Source: Nymphaea colorata (taxonomy: Eukaryota; Streptophyta; Magnoliopsida; Nymphaeales; Nymphaeaceae). From it: a DNA stretch of 64,000 bases. The DNA lies in NCBI RefSeq assembly GCF_008831285.2, contig NC_045148.1, positions 15,106,802 through 15,170,801 on the forward strand, given 5' to 3'. The notes under the pieces are model-generated. The model did no database searches. It was not told where the DNA came from and saw only the letters and a program-made list of their open reading frames with translations. Shown here piece by piece: positions 10,750-21,719 of this stretch. The position numbers and the translations under genes are program-made. Position 1 is the stretch's first letter. Every line of letters begins with the position of its first letter.

Positions 10750-13700
10750 ATGCCTCTCCACCACCGCCACCTTCTCCTCTTCTTCTTGTTGCTTCCCTTC
10801 TTCTTCTTCTTCATCGCCGCCATATCGGCCGAAAACTTGTCCGACTACTGCCTGGAGACAAGATGCGGCAACCTCACCGTGAAGTACCCTTTCTACCTCG
10901 AGTCGACGGCACCCTCCCCTTCCCAATCGATCTGCGGATACGAAGGATTCGGCATCAACTGCAGCACTGGCAACCCCATCCTCACCCTCCCGAGCGATGT
11001 CTACCTGCTGAAGAACATCAACTACGACTCCAAGAAGCTGTCCCTCGTTGACACGGAGATCGGTCTTAACCCCTGTCCGGCGCCTGGCCACAACGTCTCC
11101 CTCGATCCCAACTCCACCCTCAAATGGGATCCGGTTAACACGCACTATTTTTTCCTCATCAATTGCACCAAAAACCAGTCCCCTTCCTCCAACGGCTACC
11201 CCCCGCCAACGTCGTCGGAGTACACCCTTCCTATGATTAATTGCTTGAGTAACCAATATTACAGGTCCTACGTCCTTCCTCCAGAAAAGGCCTCAGTGAG
11301 TGCCCAGTGGTTGCCGGTCTGCAACAGGTCCGTGAAGGTTCCCTTGATCTCGGGCGTTGGCAGTATCCCGGACAACGGCGGCTTCCCGATGGCCATCAAG
11401 AGTGGATTCATGCTGGACTGGAGCCAGCCGGCGCACTGCTCAGGCTGTGAAGCAACCCAAGGTTGCTGTGGGCGCAAGACGAGCACAGGGCAGTTCGTTT
11501 GCTTCTGCAACGATGGACTACACGATAAAAACTGCGATGACCGTGAGCAATTCGATCGCCTCCCTTTCCTTACATTTCTATTTCCATTTTAACGATTGCC
11601 TATCATGTCCACCCTTAATTTTTCTTCGTAAAGAATTAGGAGTCAGACCTACTTGTTACCCAGTAAGAAAAAGAAAATCAACAAGTATGCTGATAATCTA
11701 TAGACCGTATGTGCATAGTAGAAAAACTTGGTGAATACACGCATGACCCATTAAATAATTAGTAAATCATTTCTTATTATAATCTAATCTTATAGATATG
11801 ATTTCTAAGAACAACTTATTGAGAAACAAATATTAAATTAATTATTTTTTACATTAATAATGTTTTTTATAATATAAAAGTGAACGACTCTTCTCATATA
11901 AAAATTTTGATAGTAGAAACATTATTTTTTTTTATCAAAATAACTTGAATTAAAACATGATTTATATTAAATTAGTTTTTATAGACACATTAGGGTGTTT
12001 CACATTTTGTTTAAAATACCTTTTATCACAAATTTAGGAGTTACATTTTTTGCCCCTTACCGAAATGGTCTGGGCATTTACAATTCAAATGGGCTCTAGG
12101 TATTAATTATGAGTCCCAACTTAAAAGGCCGCATGTGCTTACTGTGCTATCAATTATGAGTGTCAACTTAATTAATCATTCACAATGTCATTGACCTTAA
12201 AAACTTAGCTAATTTCACATGTAGGCTGTTGTAAATTATTAATTAAAATACTTAAATAACTCATAATTAATATATACAAGCAGTCTAGTCAGCTCCGCCA
12301 GCTTTGCGCTGGTTTCCTAAAATCCAACTAGATTGAGAAATTGGCGTCGGGGGTTTCAAATTGCCCGAATCTTTCAGATTATAAAAGAGCTTGAAAGTAT
12401 ATGTGCCAATTGGCAAGTCTTAAGAAATTAATCAAAATCAATGTTTGATAAACTTGTTGAACGTCCATTTCTCGGGCGTGTAAATATGCACAATCTCGTC
12501 TCATTTATAATGCCAGCTTTGGGAAAATGGATGGCATCATCAGCAGCGCACTCTGCACGGTCGGCCATATCCAATGGCCAAACCCATAAATTCTATGTGT
12601 TCTATCCTTAATTTCATTTGGATGCACTCGACATCAGAACAGTAATTGGTAAAGATCACTATTCTTTTGCCCTTCAACTGTACATCCCAACGCTCCTCTT
12701 AAGCTTTGTTTGGTTGGAGGGAAAAGAAGGGATGGAAAGGGAGGGAATGGGAAGGGAAGGGAAAGAAAGGGAAGGGAAGAGAAATGAATAGAATGGAAAG
12801 GAATGGAAAGAGTTGATTAAAAAGTTTGTTTGGATTGAAAGGGAAGGGAAAAGAATGGAATGAAAAAAAAAAGACTAAATAGCACATGGATTTAGAAATG
12901 AGGGAAAGAAAAAGAGGGGTAGTGTGGGAATAAAAAACTCTTCCACTTACCTTTCTTTCCTTTCCTTCTCAATCCGTCTGATTTGGAAGGAAATGGATTT
13001 ACACTAAACAATCCCTCCCTTTCCTTTTCTTTCTTTTTCCTCCCTTTCCTCCCCTTGTAGCCAAACACCTTTTGCCCCTTTCCCTCATTTCTAATTAGCT
13101 AACCAAACAAATGAGAGATTGCTCTCCCTTTCCCTTCCTACCAAACAGGCCCTTCATTCTGGCATTCACTTAGTAATACTACTTTTTTGACATTTAATGT
13201 ACCTAATCCTCGTAAATTAGTTGTCGTGTTGGCTATCCATTGAAAGCTTTTAATATATCTTTACTTTTATATGCAGGACGCTCAAGAAATATCATAACCA
13301 TAATTGGTACGTTCTCACAACTTCCTTTACAACCTCATGCAGATGCAAAAGAACAACCCTATCACACACACACACATGGAATATTGGTGTTTAGCAAATT
13401 AACCATGCTGTGTTCGCCGATTTGGCACTTATGCCAGTGACAGAATTGGTTTTTAGGCATCGTTACCTTCATACATTGGTACAAGGGTAGCCCTAAATGA
13501 TCGATTAGAACAAAGACATTTCAACAGTGATAAACTTCAACGCGTTACTTTTGCATCTTAGCCTAGATTTGATATCTTAGATTGACGATTTGTACATTTC
13601 ATCCAGGAAAAGTTTTAACCACTCTCGAGTACTACCACCATGAGTGTAATATTCAGTTTGATTTCAACAGGTTGTCTAGCAGCAGTCGGCAGCCTTCTGA

Positions 13701-14800
13701 CGCCATGTTTACTGTTCTTCATAACTCGATCCCTTTGGATTTCTTGTTCAAGGTCTCATGCAGAAAATGGATGCTTGCAATTCCGTACACCAACAAAAGT
13801 TGAGAAGTTCTTGATTGATTGCGAAACTCTCACAACCACAAGGTACACATACAATGACATAATCAGAATGACAAGTAAGTTCAAACATAAACTTGGACAG
13901 GGTGGGTATGGGAGTGTCTATAAAGGATGGTTGATCAATGGCACACCGGTGGCTGTAAAGCTTATGGAAAAATCATATAATGATGGGGATGAATTTTGTA
14001 ATGAAGTTGCTACCATTGGTAGGATTCACCATGTCAATGTGGTTCGCCTTCTTGGCTTTTGCGTTGAAGGGTCTCGAAGAGCACTTGTTTACGACTTCAT
14101 GGAAAATGGTTCACTTGAGAAGTTTACAGACACCACAGTTGCAGGCCATTGCTTGTTGAGGGAAAGATTACATGATATAGCACTAGGCATTGCCAGGGGA
14201 ATTGAGTATCTACACCAAGGTTGTGATCAAAGAATCATCCACTTTGACATCAAGCCACACAACATTCTTCTGGACCATGACTATACACCAAAGATTTCTG
14301 ATTTTGGTCTAGCAAAATCATATTCCAAGGAGAGAAGCACTGTAACTATTACAGAAGGCAAAGGCACAATCGGTTACGTTGCTCCTGAGATATTCTATGG
14401 CAATTCCAGGCATGTCTCACATAAAACTGATGTTTATAGCTTTGGAATGCTACTGATAGCAATGATTGGGATGAAAGAAAAGATTGGTCCCACTGATGGA
14501 GCTTCTAGTGAAGCATATTTTCCTCAATGGATTCATACCACTCTTTCTAATAATAAAAGATTTGAAGGCATTGCAAATGGACAAGCTGAAATTGTTAGAA
14601 AGATAGCCACTATAGCCTTGTGGTGCATACAATGGAATCCAATTGATAGGCCTTGTATGAAAGAAGTTGTCAGGATGTTGGAAAGCAGCACATCAAGCTT
14701 GACAATGCCACCCAATCATTTTTACCCTGTAGTTGATCCACCGGAGTTTCAAGTGGTTGACTCTTCGTCTACATCTGAATGTTCCGGGCTATTAGTTTGA
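10750..14800 (+). CDS. LRK10L-2/Lr10-type receptor-like kinase, intact three-exon gene
   Basis: Exons by splice sites and phase: 10750-11542, 13277-13306 (30 nt) and 13671-14800, together 1953 nt and 650 aa. The ATG at 10750 is chosen because it directly starts a signal peptide (MPLHHRHLLLFFLLLPFFFF) and is conserved in sister copies. The ectodomain has a GUB_WAK_bind part (about 28-95) and a WAK_assoc end (about 165-264, CSGCEATQGCCG, then FVCFCNDG). A transmembrane segment lies at about 275-297. The kinase has GQGGYGSV (350-357), the VAVK lysine (371), HFDIKPHN (465-472), DFG (485-487) and APE (512-514). HFD in place of HRD makes it a non-RD kinase, a class common among immune receptors. 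The family acts at the plasma membrane; the ligand is unknown. Intron 1 carries a dispersed repeat and a MITE. An in-frame ATG at 13640 could start a kinase-only product. Confidence 0.9.
11757..12000 (-). repeat. Dispersed AT-rich repeat, inverted copy
   Basis: Read on the - strand, this segment matches parts of 23340-23720 and 50800-51170 (ataaatcatgttttaattcaa, then tctactatcaaa, then acattatta). It sits in intron 1 of the 10750 gene. Length and ends are approximate. Its nature (MITE or old retroelement piece) is not clear. Confidence 0.55.
12100..12290 (+). repeat. Intron block shared with the pseudogene at 23955-30345
   Basis: The segment with tcaattatgagtgtcaactt and ttgaccttaaaaa recurs at about 30391-30575, downstream of the interrupted ectodomain pseudogene. 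This shows that the two units share a common ancestral intron 1. Confidence 0.75.
12706..13155. mobile_element. Candidate MITE with purine/pyrimidine-rich interior
   Basis: The left end (tgtttggttggagggaaa) and the right end (tttcccttcctaccaaaca) form a terminal inverted repeat. The interior is purine-rich on the left (gggaaagg repeats) and pyrimidine-rich on the right, so it can fold into a long hairpin. Such gtttggt-ended elements are common plant MITEs. No certain target-site duplication was recognised. Confidence 0.6.
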
Positions 14801-15464
14801 AACTTGAGATGTTGGGGAAGATGAGAAACGACTGGCAGCATTAATTCTTGACCAGTTTTGTGGAATGTTTTGTGGGAGTGTATATATATTAGTCGGAGAT
14901 CTTTTTTCCCAAATCAAATATTTTTTGTCCTGCCCTTATTACCATGTTAAAACTGTTCATCACTTTTAGATTCTACAAGATGTTTGCCATTTTTTCAGAA
15001 AACTGTCACCTTTATCTGAGACGTGGAAGAACAGGGCACCGCTTCGCCTTTATGTGGCTGGGTTGAGAACATGTACCATGTTTTACGTGTGAACCATAAA
15101 TCCCTAAGCATGCACTATGGTTCCTTGGATGCCCCTTCCAGTGAAGCGTATTTTAGTTAAAACTAAGAAATTCATTACTAAAACCATTAGTCCTTTCACT
15201 TAGTTATCAATGCTTTCTACTCTAAAATGCATCCCAATCAATCGAATTATCGAATTAAGATTCTCACTATTGCTGCCAACAGAGTGGAGACAGACTAGAT
15301 GTTGAACTGTTGACCTTATAATGTGTAGTATTGTTAAAAATCGAAGGTACATCAAATGAAGTTGTGAACTGTGAGGATTCAGCGATTCAACAGAATCGGC
15401 TATGAGTTGACAAACATATTGTCTATTGAGAAAATGAACGAAAAAAAAAATTTAAAAATATTTT

Positions 15465-16370
15465 TCAAATAGTAAAAGATGAATAGTGTATGGCATGTAA
15501 CATACACTATTCGTTGAATATAGGTTCAAATAAATTAAACCTCATGTCAGCTGGTGAATTGAATTAATGTGATTCAGCTAAATCGGCTAACAATTGCCAT
15601 GTATATTACTAAAAAAATGAAAAGATCTTCAAAAAAATAAAATTAAAAAACATAAAAATATTTTATAATGAATAGTGTATAAGGTGAGGCAACTTCAGAT
15701 CAGCATGTGACCTAAATCAACTTGCCACCAACCCGACTTATTCTGGCGGACTTTTATAACACTTCTTTCTACTACTTGAACATTTAAATATTCCAACCCT
15801 CTGGCAAGGTGGCCCCTACTTTTAATTGGCAGGCAATAACTCTTAGAAAGTCAACGGTTGAAAGAAAACTTACTAGGTTTTGAAAGAAAACAAAAAATGC
15901 ACAAAAGTAATTGTAAAAAAAAAAACTTAAAATATTTTGGAAATAGCAAAAGCTGAATAGCATATGGCATGTAACATACACTATTCGTTCAATATATGTT
16001 AAAATAATTTGAACCTCGTCAGCTGTGAATCCATGTGATTCAGCTGAATCGGCTAAGAATTGCCAAGTAATATATTACCACAAAAATGAAAAGATCTACC
16101 AAAAAAGATTAAAAACATAAAATATTTTATAATGAATACTGTATCACGTGAGGTAACTGCAGATCAGCGTGTGAATTGATAAATTTGCCACCGATCCGAT
16201 TTATTCAGGCGGATTTTCACAACAGTGATTTCTGCTAGCTACTTGAACACTTTAATATTCCAACCCTCTAGCTTGGTGGCCCACACTCTAATTGTCGGGG
16301 AATGAAAATCAATGGTTGGCCGAAAATTTACCAGGCTTTGAGTCATACTGAACGCATATATATGATGTAG
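15465..16370 (+). repeat. Two tandem copies of a roughly 470-bp unit
   Basis: Landmarks recur about 470 bases apart: gcatgtaacatacactattc (near 15494 and 15968), gattcagctaaatcggctaa or its variant (near 15570 and 16036), ttttataatgaata (near 15661 and 16126) and atattccaaccctct (near 15788 and 16256). A partial third copy starts near 30599. The unit is non-coding. Confidence 0.85.
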
Positions 16371-16379
16371 TCTTTGCTA

Positions 16380-16640
16380 GTTGTCTATATATAACGAGGC
16401 ACTTTCATGACAAAAAATTTATTTTGACCAAGTCGTGATTCAAATTTGTGGAAATTGCTGTGAAGATGCCCTTGATCAGTCCCATTCTATCCAATTGAAT
16501 GCGGTCAAGAAGCCCTTGAGGTTTAGGTTGCCCCCACGGTCACCGACCGGGACAATCCTCCAATCGATCTCTTGGTTTTCTAAGAATGCTTCAGAGGAAG
16601 GTCTTTCATGTTATGGGTGTCAGTGTCACTCCACCGACAG
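16380..16640 (+). promoter_or_regulatory. Shared promoter/leader block, copy 1
   Basis: A TATA-like run (ctatatataa, about 16384-16393) is followed by a block conserved at 31410, 40270 and 44865: gaggcact, then atttattttgacc, then caaatttgtggaaattg. The TTGACC at 16424-16429 is a W-box core, the binding motif of WRKY transcription factors. Whether it lies upstream or downstream of the transcription start is not known. Function is inferred from conservation and motif only. Confidence 0.5.
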
Positions 16641-16782
16641 AAATTCAAGAAGTCGAACTCCAAAGCCAGAGGCATCAGTACAAGGCTTGCGCTTGTCTTC
16701 CTTCTGATTAAGAGCTTTCCTTTTTCCGTAGGCAACTCGCCCCTCTCCTGGTCGAGGTATTGAACCATTTTTCGCAAGTCAG

Positions 16783-17632
16783 ATGAAGGCTTTCTTCTTC
16801 TGCTCCTTCTTGTTGTTCTGCTTCAACCCATCCTTTACAGCAGCAGAGATCCCAGAATACAGGGACTGCGCCCCGGCGTCCTGCAATGGCATCGCCGTCC
16901 ACTATCCCTTCTCCCTTTCCGCCTACACACCCGGGACAAGTTGTAGTGTCCCTGGTCTGAAACTCACCTGCCAAGGGGACAAGGCCGATGCCCTTCTCTC
17001 CCTGATTACGCCCACGGGTCTCAAGTTAATTGTCAAGAGCATCAACTACACGACTCAGACCATCAAGCTGGCCATCGACCGCAGCCTGCCAGTTGTCAAC
17101 AACCAGTGCCCGCTTCCCTCCAGGAATATCACTTTTTCCCATATCACCAATTCCGATGGTGAATCCATTCTCAGCTTCGCTACGAATTATACAATGGGGA
17201 TCTTCTTCTTCGGATGCTCTACCAAGCCTAATTTCACGGGAGTGCCCGATTTTAGCGGCGGTGATTCCTCGAGCTACAATTTCACTTCCAACCTAGTCTC
17301 TGCGTGTTCTGACCCTGGCGCTACCTCCTACTCCTACGCCTTCTCTGACGACTCTTTCACCTTAGCTTCGTGGACCAGCTGCCGAACGACGCTGGGCTTC
17401 CCCGTCTTGATATCATCTTCTTCTCGCGACGCCCGGACCATGTGGACGTCCTTGACCGAGGGGTTCGACGTGGTTTGGACGGTCAATAGTATGGGGGACT
17501 GCCTCGGCTGCACCGCCTCAGGTGGGCGCTGTGGATACAACACCACCGGCGACCACTTCCTTTGCTTCTGCAGACAGGATGCGCATTCGGTCAATTGCAA
17601 CCAGCCCGATGCCCCATCCCCGTCCTCATCGC
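16783..17632 (+). CDS. Stand-alone LRK10L-2 ectodomain exon (block A)
   Basis: The ATG at 16783 begins a signal peptide (MKAFFFCSFLLFCFNPSFTA) followed by a GUB_WAK_bind domain (YRDCAPASCNG, then YPFSL, then TSCSVPGLKLTCQG) and a WAK_assoc domain ending CLGCTASGGRCGY and FLCFCRQ, with many N-glycosylation sites. The exon ends in phase 1 at a strong donor (c|gtgagt) after 283 codons, exactly compatible with the mini-exon at 20192 and the kinase exon at 20632. No kinase of its own follows; the next item is another ectodomain exon at 18247. It is either an alternative first exon for the 18247 gene's kinase, a secreted receptor-like product, or an orphan. Unspliced, the frame runs to 17829 and ends with a hydrophobic tail (HLLLWLNLLFALIF). 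It is nearly identical to the exon at 31798. Confidence 0.75.
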
Positions 17633-18246
17633 GTGAGTCTCTCTCTCTCTGGCTAGGGAAAATTTTCTTTGGAAAACGTGAGACCACATGCTTTGTTTCA
17701 TCAAACTCTGAGTGCGGTCCATCTCCCGCGAGTATCGGCCACCTCCTGTTGTGGCTTAACCTCTTGTTTGCACTTATTTTTACAAAAAAACATGCCTTCT
17801 TAATACGTATTTCTGTGCGCGTTGGATGATACTTCAAGTTACTTAATTGAAAGTTTGAGGGTGGGTTTTGAATCCAATAATTCGCATCAGAAGCTTTCCC
17901 GGTAAAAGCTAAGGCGTTCCTCGTCGTCGCAGTTCTAGAAGACAGAAGCGGAATCAACTTTACATTTAGTGGCTGAATCTCGCACTCAGCACGAGCCCGC
18001 TTTAGTCGTCGAACCTACCGCCCGTCCCGCTGCTGGTGAAGGGCATTTCTGTCAATTATTATGCCCGTTTGGTGAACGGACAGTTTGACTCCTTAACCAA
18101 AGACCCCAAGTCATTGCGCCGCAGCAAGCCAACCCCGCGTCTTCCCCGGTTGCCACCACCTTAACTATCTCTCTAAATTATCGTCTATCCTCCACTTCCA
18201 GTACTATTATGGTCCTCCTCCTCCAACACACGCTTTTCTATCCTCC

Positions 18247-21200
18247 ATGCCTCTCCACCACCGCCACCTTCTTCTCTTCTTGTTGCTTCCGTTCTTCTTC
18301 TTCATCGCCGCCATATCGGCCCAAAACTTGTCCGACTACTGCCCCGAGACAAGATGCGGCAGCCTCATCGTCAAGTACCCTTTCTACCTCGAGTCGACGG
18401 CACCCTCCTCTTCCCAATCGATCTGCGGATACGAAGGATTCGGCATCAACTGCAGCACTGGCAACCCCATCCTCACCCTCCCGAGCGATGTCTACCTGCT
18501 GAAGAACATCAACTACGACTCCAAGAAGCTGTCCCTCGTCGACACGGAGATCGGTCTTAACCCCTGTCCGGCGCCTGCCCACAACGTCTCCCTCGATCCC
18601 AACTCCACCCTCAAATGGGATCCGGTTAACACGCACTATTTTTTTCTCATCAATTGCACCGTAAACCAGTTCCCTTCCTCCAACGCCTACCCCTCGCCAA
18701 CGTCGTCGGAGTACACCCTTCCTATCATTAATTGCTTGAGTAACCAATATTACAGGTCCTACGTCCTTCCTCCAGATCAAGCGCCATTGAGCGCCCAGTG
18801 GTTGCCGGTCTGCAACAGGTCCGTGAAGGTTCCCTTGATCTCGGGCGTTGGCAGTATCCCGGACAACGGCGGTTTCCCGATGACTGTCAAGAGTGGATTC
18901 ATGCTGGACTGGAGCCAGGCGGCGCTCTGCTCCGGCTGTGAAGCAACCCAAGGTTGCTGTGGGCGCAAGACGACCACAGGGCAGTTCGTTTGCTTCTGCA
19001 ACGATGGGCTACACGATAAAAACTGCAAAGACCGTGAGCCGTTCGATCTTCTTCTACCTTTCGTCATATTCCGTCTCATATTTCTACTTCCAATATCTTA
19101 CGAAGTGCTATTTTCATGTTCACCCTTTCATTTTTCTTCGCAAGGAATTATCACTGGGAACGTCACAATTCTTTGTATCCATGTCGGTCAAGGTTTAGCC
19201 CGAGTTTTAATCTTCAACCAAAGCTTTCCCCATTAGGTTTAATATCTCATATCCCGAACGCAGAACATAGATTATCATGCTTTGTCATCCATGAGGGACT
19301 CGTGTAATGCTCCACAAAGAGTGGCAGGCCAGTAAAAACATTTTAGATATGGCCTACTTTAAATTTTTTTTTTTTTTTACAAATTTTGAGGGGTCGTAAT
19401 GATATTATTAAAAAATTTCTGAGAGGGGTGTCACTATTTTTTCCAAAAAAAAAAAAAAGGAAAAAAAAGAAGAGAGAGAGAGAGAAAAGGCTACTGAGCT
19501 TGTGAGTTTTCTAACGTATAGGTGGGACCTGGGGCTTCTGGTTCTCTTGATTCCCCCAAATCAGCATCTTCAAATCCAATAGTGAAAGGACCCAGGAAAG
19601 CAAGAAATTTTTCTGGTGAATATTTCTCATATTGTCTCCTAGCCCCACATCCTATATCCCCAGTTACGCCATGGAAGACTTAGTCTTCAACGGAAGTTTG
19701 ATCTTGGTTATTGTGGCAAGAACATGGTTCCTGCTTGCCACTTCAGCCAATGAGTAATTTGCTCACAACTTGTGGTAATCATATATAATATGCTTTTAGC
19801 TGCGCCTGGGACGGGTAGACTTCTTGCGGGATCTGATTTTCACCGAAACATCATCATTTATGCATCGATCTTCATCGAAGTTAGTCGGAGACTAAGCTTT
19901 TCCGTATATATTTTAGTCTACCGGATCAAATGTTAGGTCCAGTGAAGGGTGCCTTTCACAACTGGAGCGGTGCATGAGGCGTGTGTGGGATCGTTAGGTT
20001 CATTGTCTTTCCCAAAGTTGATGTCTGGCTGGATCCATCTTATGTTCATCTGTACTCTTCCCTGATCATTCATGTTATACTACAAGATTTCTGAGTTTGG
20101 GGGGAACTCTTTACAGTTATCCCAGTAGATTAATTGTGATTGTATTGACTATCCATAGAAAAAAATTTAACATCTTTACATTGATATGCAGGAGACAGAA
20201 GCAAATGGAGAACCATAACAGGTACATTCTCAGTCTTATATATGCACGCACATGCAAATGCAATAAATTAACTATGCACAGCCATATCTTTGTTCAATGG
20301 GGATCTTTATCTCAAAGCACCACACCAATTAAGTCTCCCAAGTCCAAATTTCCAGCGAGCCAAACTCTGCCAAAGTAAAATGTTGCTTTATATCTTAGAA
20401 TGGTTAGCCCTGCAAATATGCAATGAATTAAACATAGCTTTAGATATAAAAACAAAGACATCTGGACAGACGAACCTCAACACCTAATTGCTGCATCTTA
20501 ACCATGAATTAAACATTAGAAAGATAAACTATACATTTCATCAAGGAAAAGTAAACTATACATTTCATCAAGGAAAAGCTAAACACTGAGTACTACCACC
20601 ATGAGTATAATCTTCATTTTCATTTCAACAGGTCTAGGCGCAGCAGCTTGCGGTGTCATTTTTCTGTCGGCATGCTTATTGCTCTGCTTGACTCGTTCTC
20701 TTTTCCAACCCCATCCACCGGTAAAAGTTGAGAAGTTCTTGCTTGATTACCGAACTCTTACAACCACTAGATACACATACAATGACATAACCAAGATGAC
20801 AAAGAAGTTCAAGCATAAAGTTGGGCAGGGTGGGTACGGCAGCGTCTTTCAGGGATGGTTGTCCAACGGCACAGTAGTGGCTGTAAAGCTAATCGAAAAA
20901 TCACATAACGATGGGGAAGAATTTTGTAATGAAGTTGCCACCATTGGTAGGATCCACCATGTCAATGTGGTTCGCCTTCTTGGCTTTTGCGTTGAAGGGT
21001 CTCGAAGAGCACTTGTATATGAATTCATGGCAAATGGTTCACTTGAGAAGTTTACAAACATCACAGATGTAGGCCATTGGGTGTTAAGGAAAAGGTTATA
21101 TGATATAGCACTAGGTATAGCAAGGGGAATTGAATATCTACATCAAGGCTGTGATCAGAGAATCATCCACTTCGACATCAAGCCGCATAACATTCTTCTA

Positions 21201-21719
21201 GACCACGACTTTACCCCAAAGATTTCTGATTTTGGTCTAGCAAAATCATATTGCAAGGACCGAAGCAGTGTAACTATTACAGAAGGCAAAGGCACAATTG
21301 GTTACATTGCTCCCGAGTTATTTTATGGCAATTCCAAACATGCGTCGCATAAATCTGATGTTTATAGCTTTGGAATGCTACTGATGGCAATGGTTGGGTT
21401 GAAAGAAAAAATTGGTCCAGCTGATGGATCTTCTAGTGAAGCGTATTTTCCTCAGTGGATTCATGACACTATTTCTAATGGTCAGAAATTTGAAGGCATT
21501 GGAGAAGATAAAGATGAAATGGTACGAAAGGTAGCCACTATAGCTTTGTGGTGCATACAATGGAGCCCGATTGACAGGCCATGTATGAAGGAAGTTATCA
21601 GGATGTTTGAGAGTAGCACATCAAACTTGACAATGCCTCCCAAACATTTTTGCCATGCAATTCAACCCGACTACATGATTGAAGCTCTTGATTCTTCATC
21701 TACATATTCCGGTTACTAG
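18247..21719 (+). CDS. LRK10L-2/Lr10-type receptor-like kinase, intact three-exon gene (block A)
   Basis: Exons: 18247-19033, 20192-20221 (30 nt, giving DRSKWRTIT) and 20632-21719, 1905 nt and 634 aa. A signal peptide (MPLHHRHLLLFLLLPFFFFI) leads into GUB_WAK_bind and WAK_assoc domains very like those of the 10750 gene. The transmembrane segment is about 274-294 (GVIFLSACLLLCL). The kinase has GQGGYGSV (337-344), lysine 358, HFDIKPHN (about 452-459) and DFG (472-474), so it is non-RD. The ATG lies right after a pyrimidine-rich leader; the short MEKR-type extension seen in the 33755 copy is deleted here. An in-frame ATG at 20601 in a ccaccATGAG context sits 31 nt before the kinase-exon acceptor. 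The ectodomain exon at 16783 could compete for the same downstream exons. It belongs to the block duplicated at 31.4-39.4 kb. Confidence 0.9.
19500..20115 (+). repeat. Duplicated intron-1 block (block A copy)
   Basis: Intronic counterpart of 8026-8820 and 35620-36300, with the same landmarks in the same order. It contains T-rich, A-rich and (GA)n tracts just upstream (19360-19490). Confidence 0.7.

Larger units (their letters stand above)
14801..16782. other. Intergenic: tandem duplication and promoter block
   Basis: The first 600 bases hold the 3' flank of the 10750 gene. From about 15465 to 16370 there are two tandem copies of a roughly 470-bp unit. The last 400 bases are the promoter and leader block shared with other ectodomain exons. 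No ORF of interest is present. Confidence 0.5.

Noticed and set aside
10678-11256. Long - strand ORFs opposite the ectodomain exons (also at 18238-18951, 17334-17957, 33692-34249)
   Set aside because: They are shadows of GC-rich + strand exons and have no motifs of their own.
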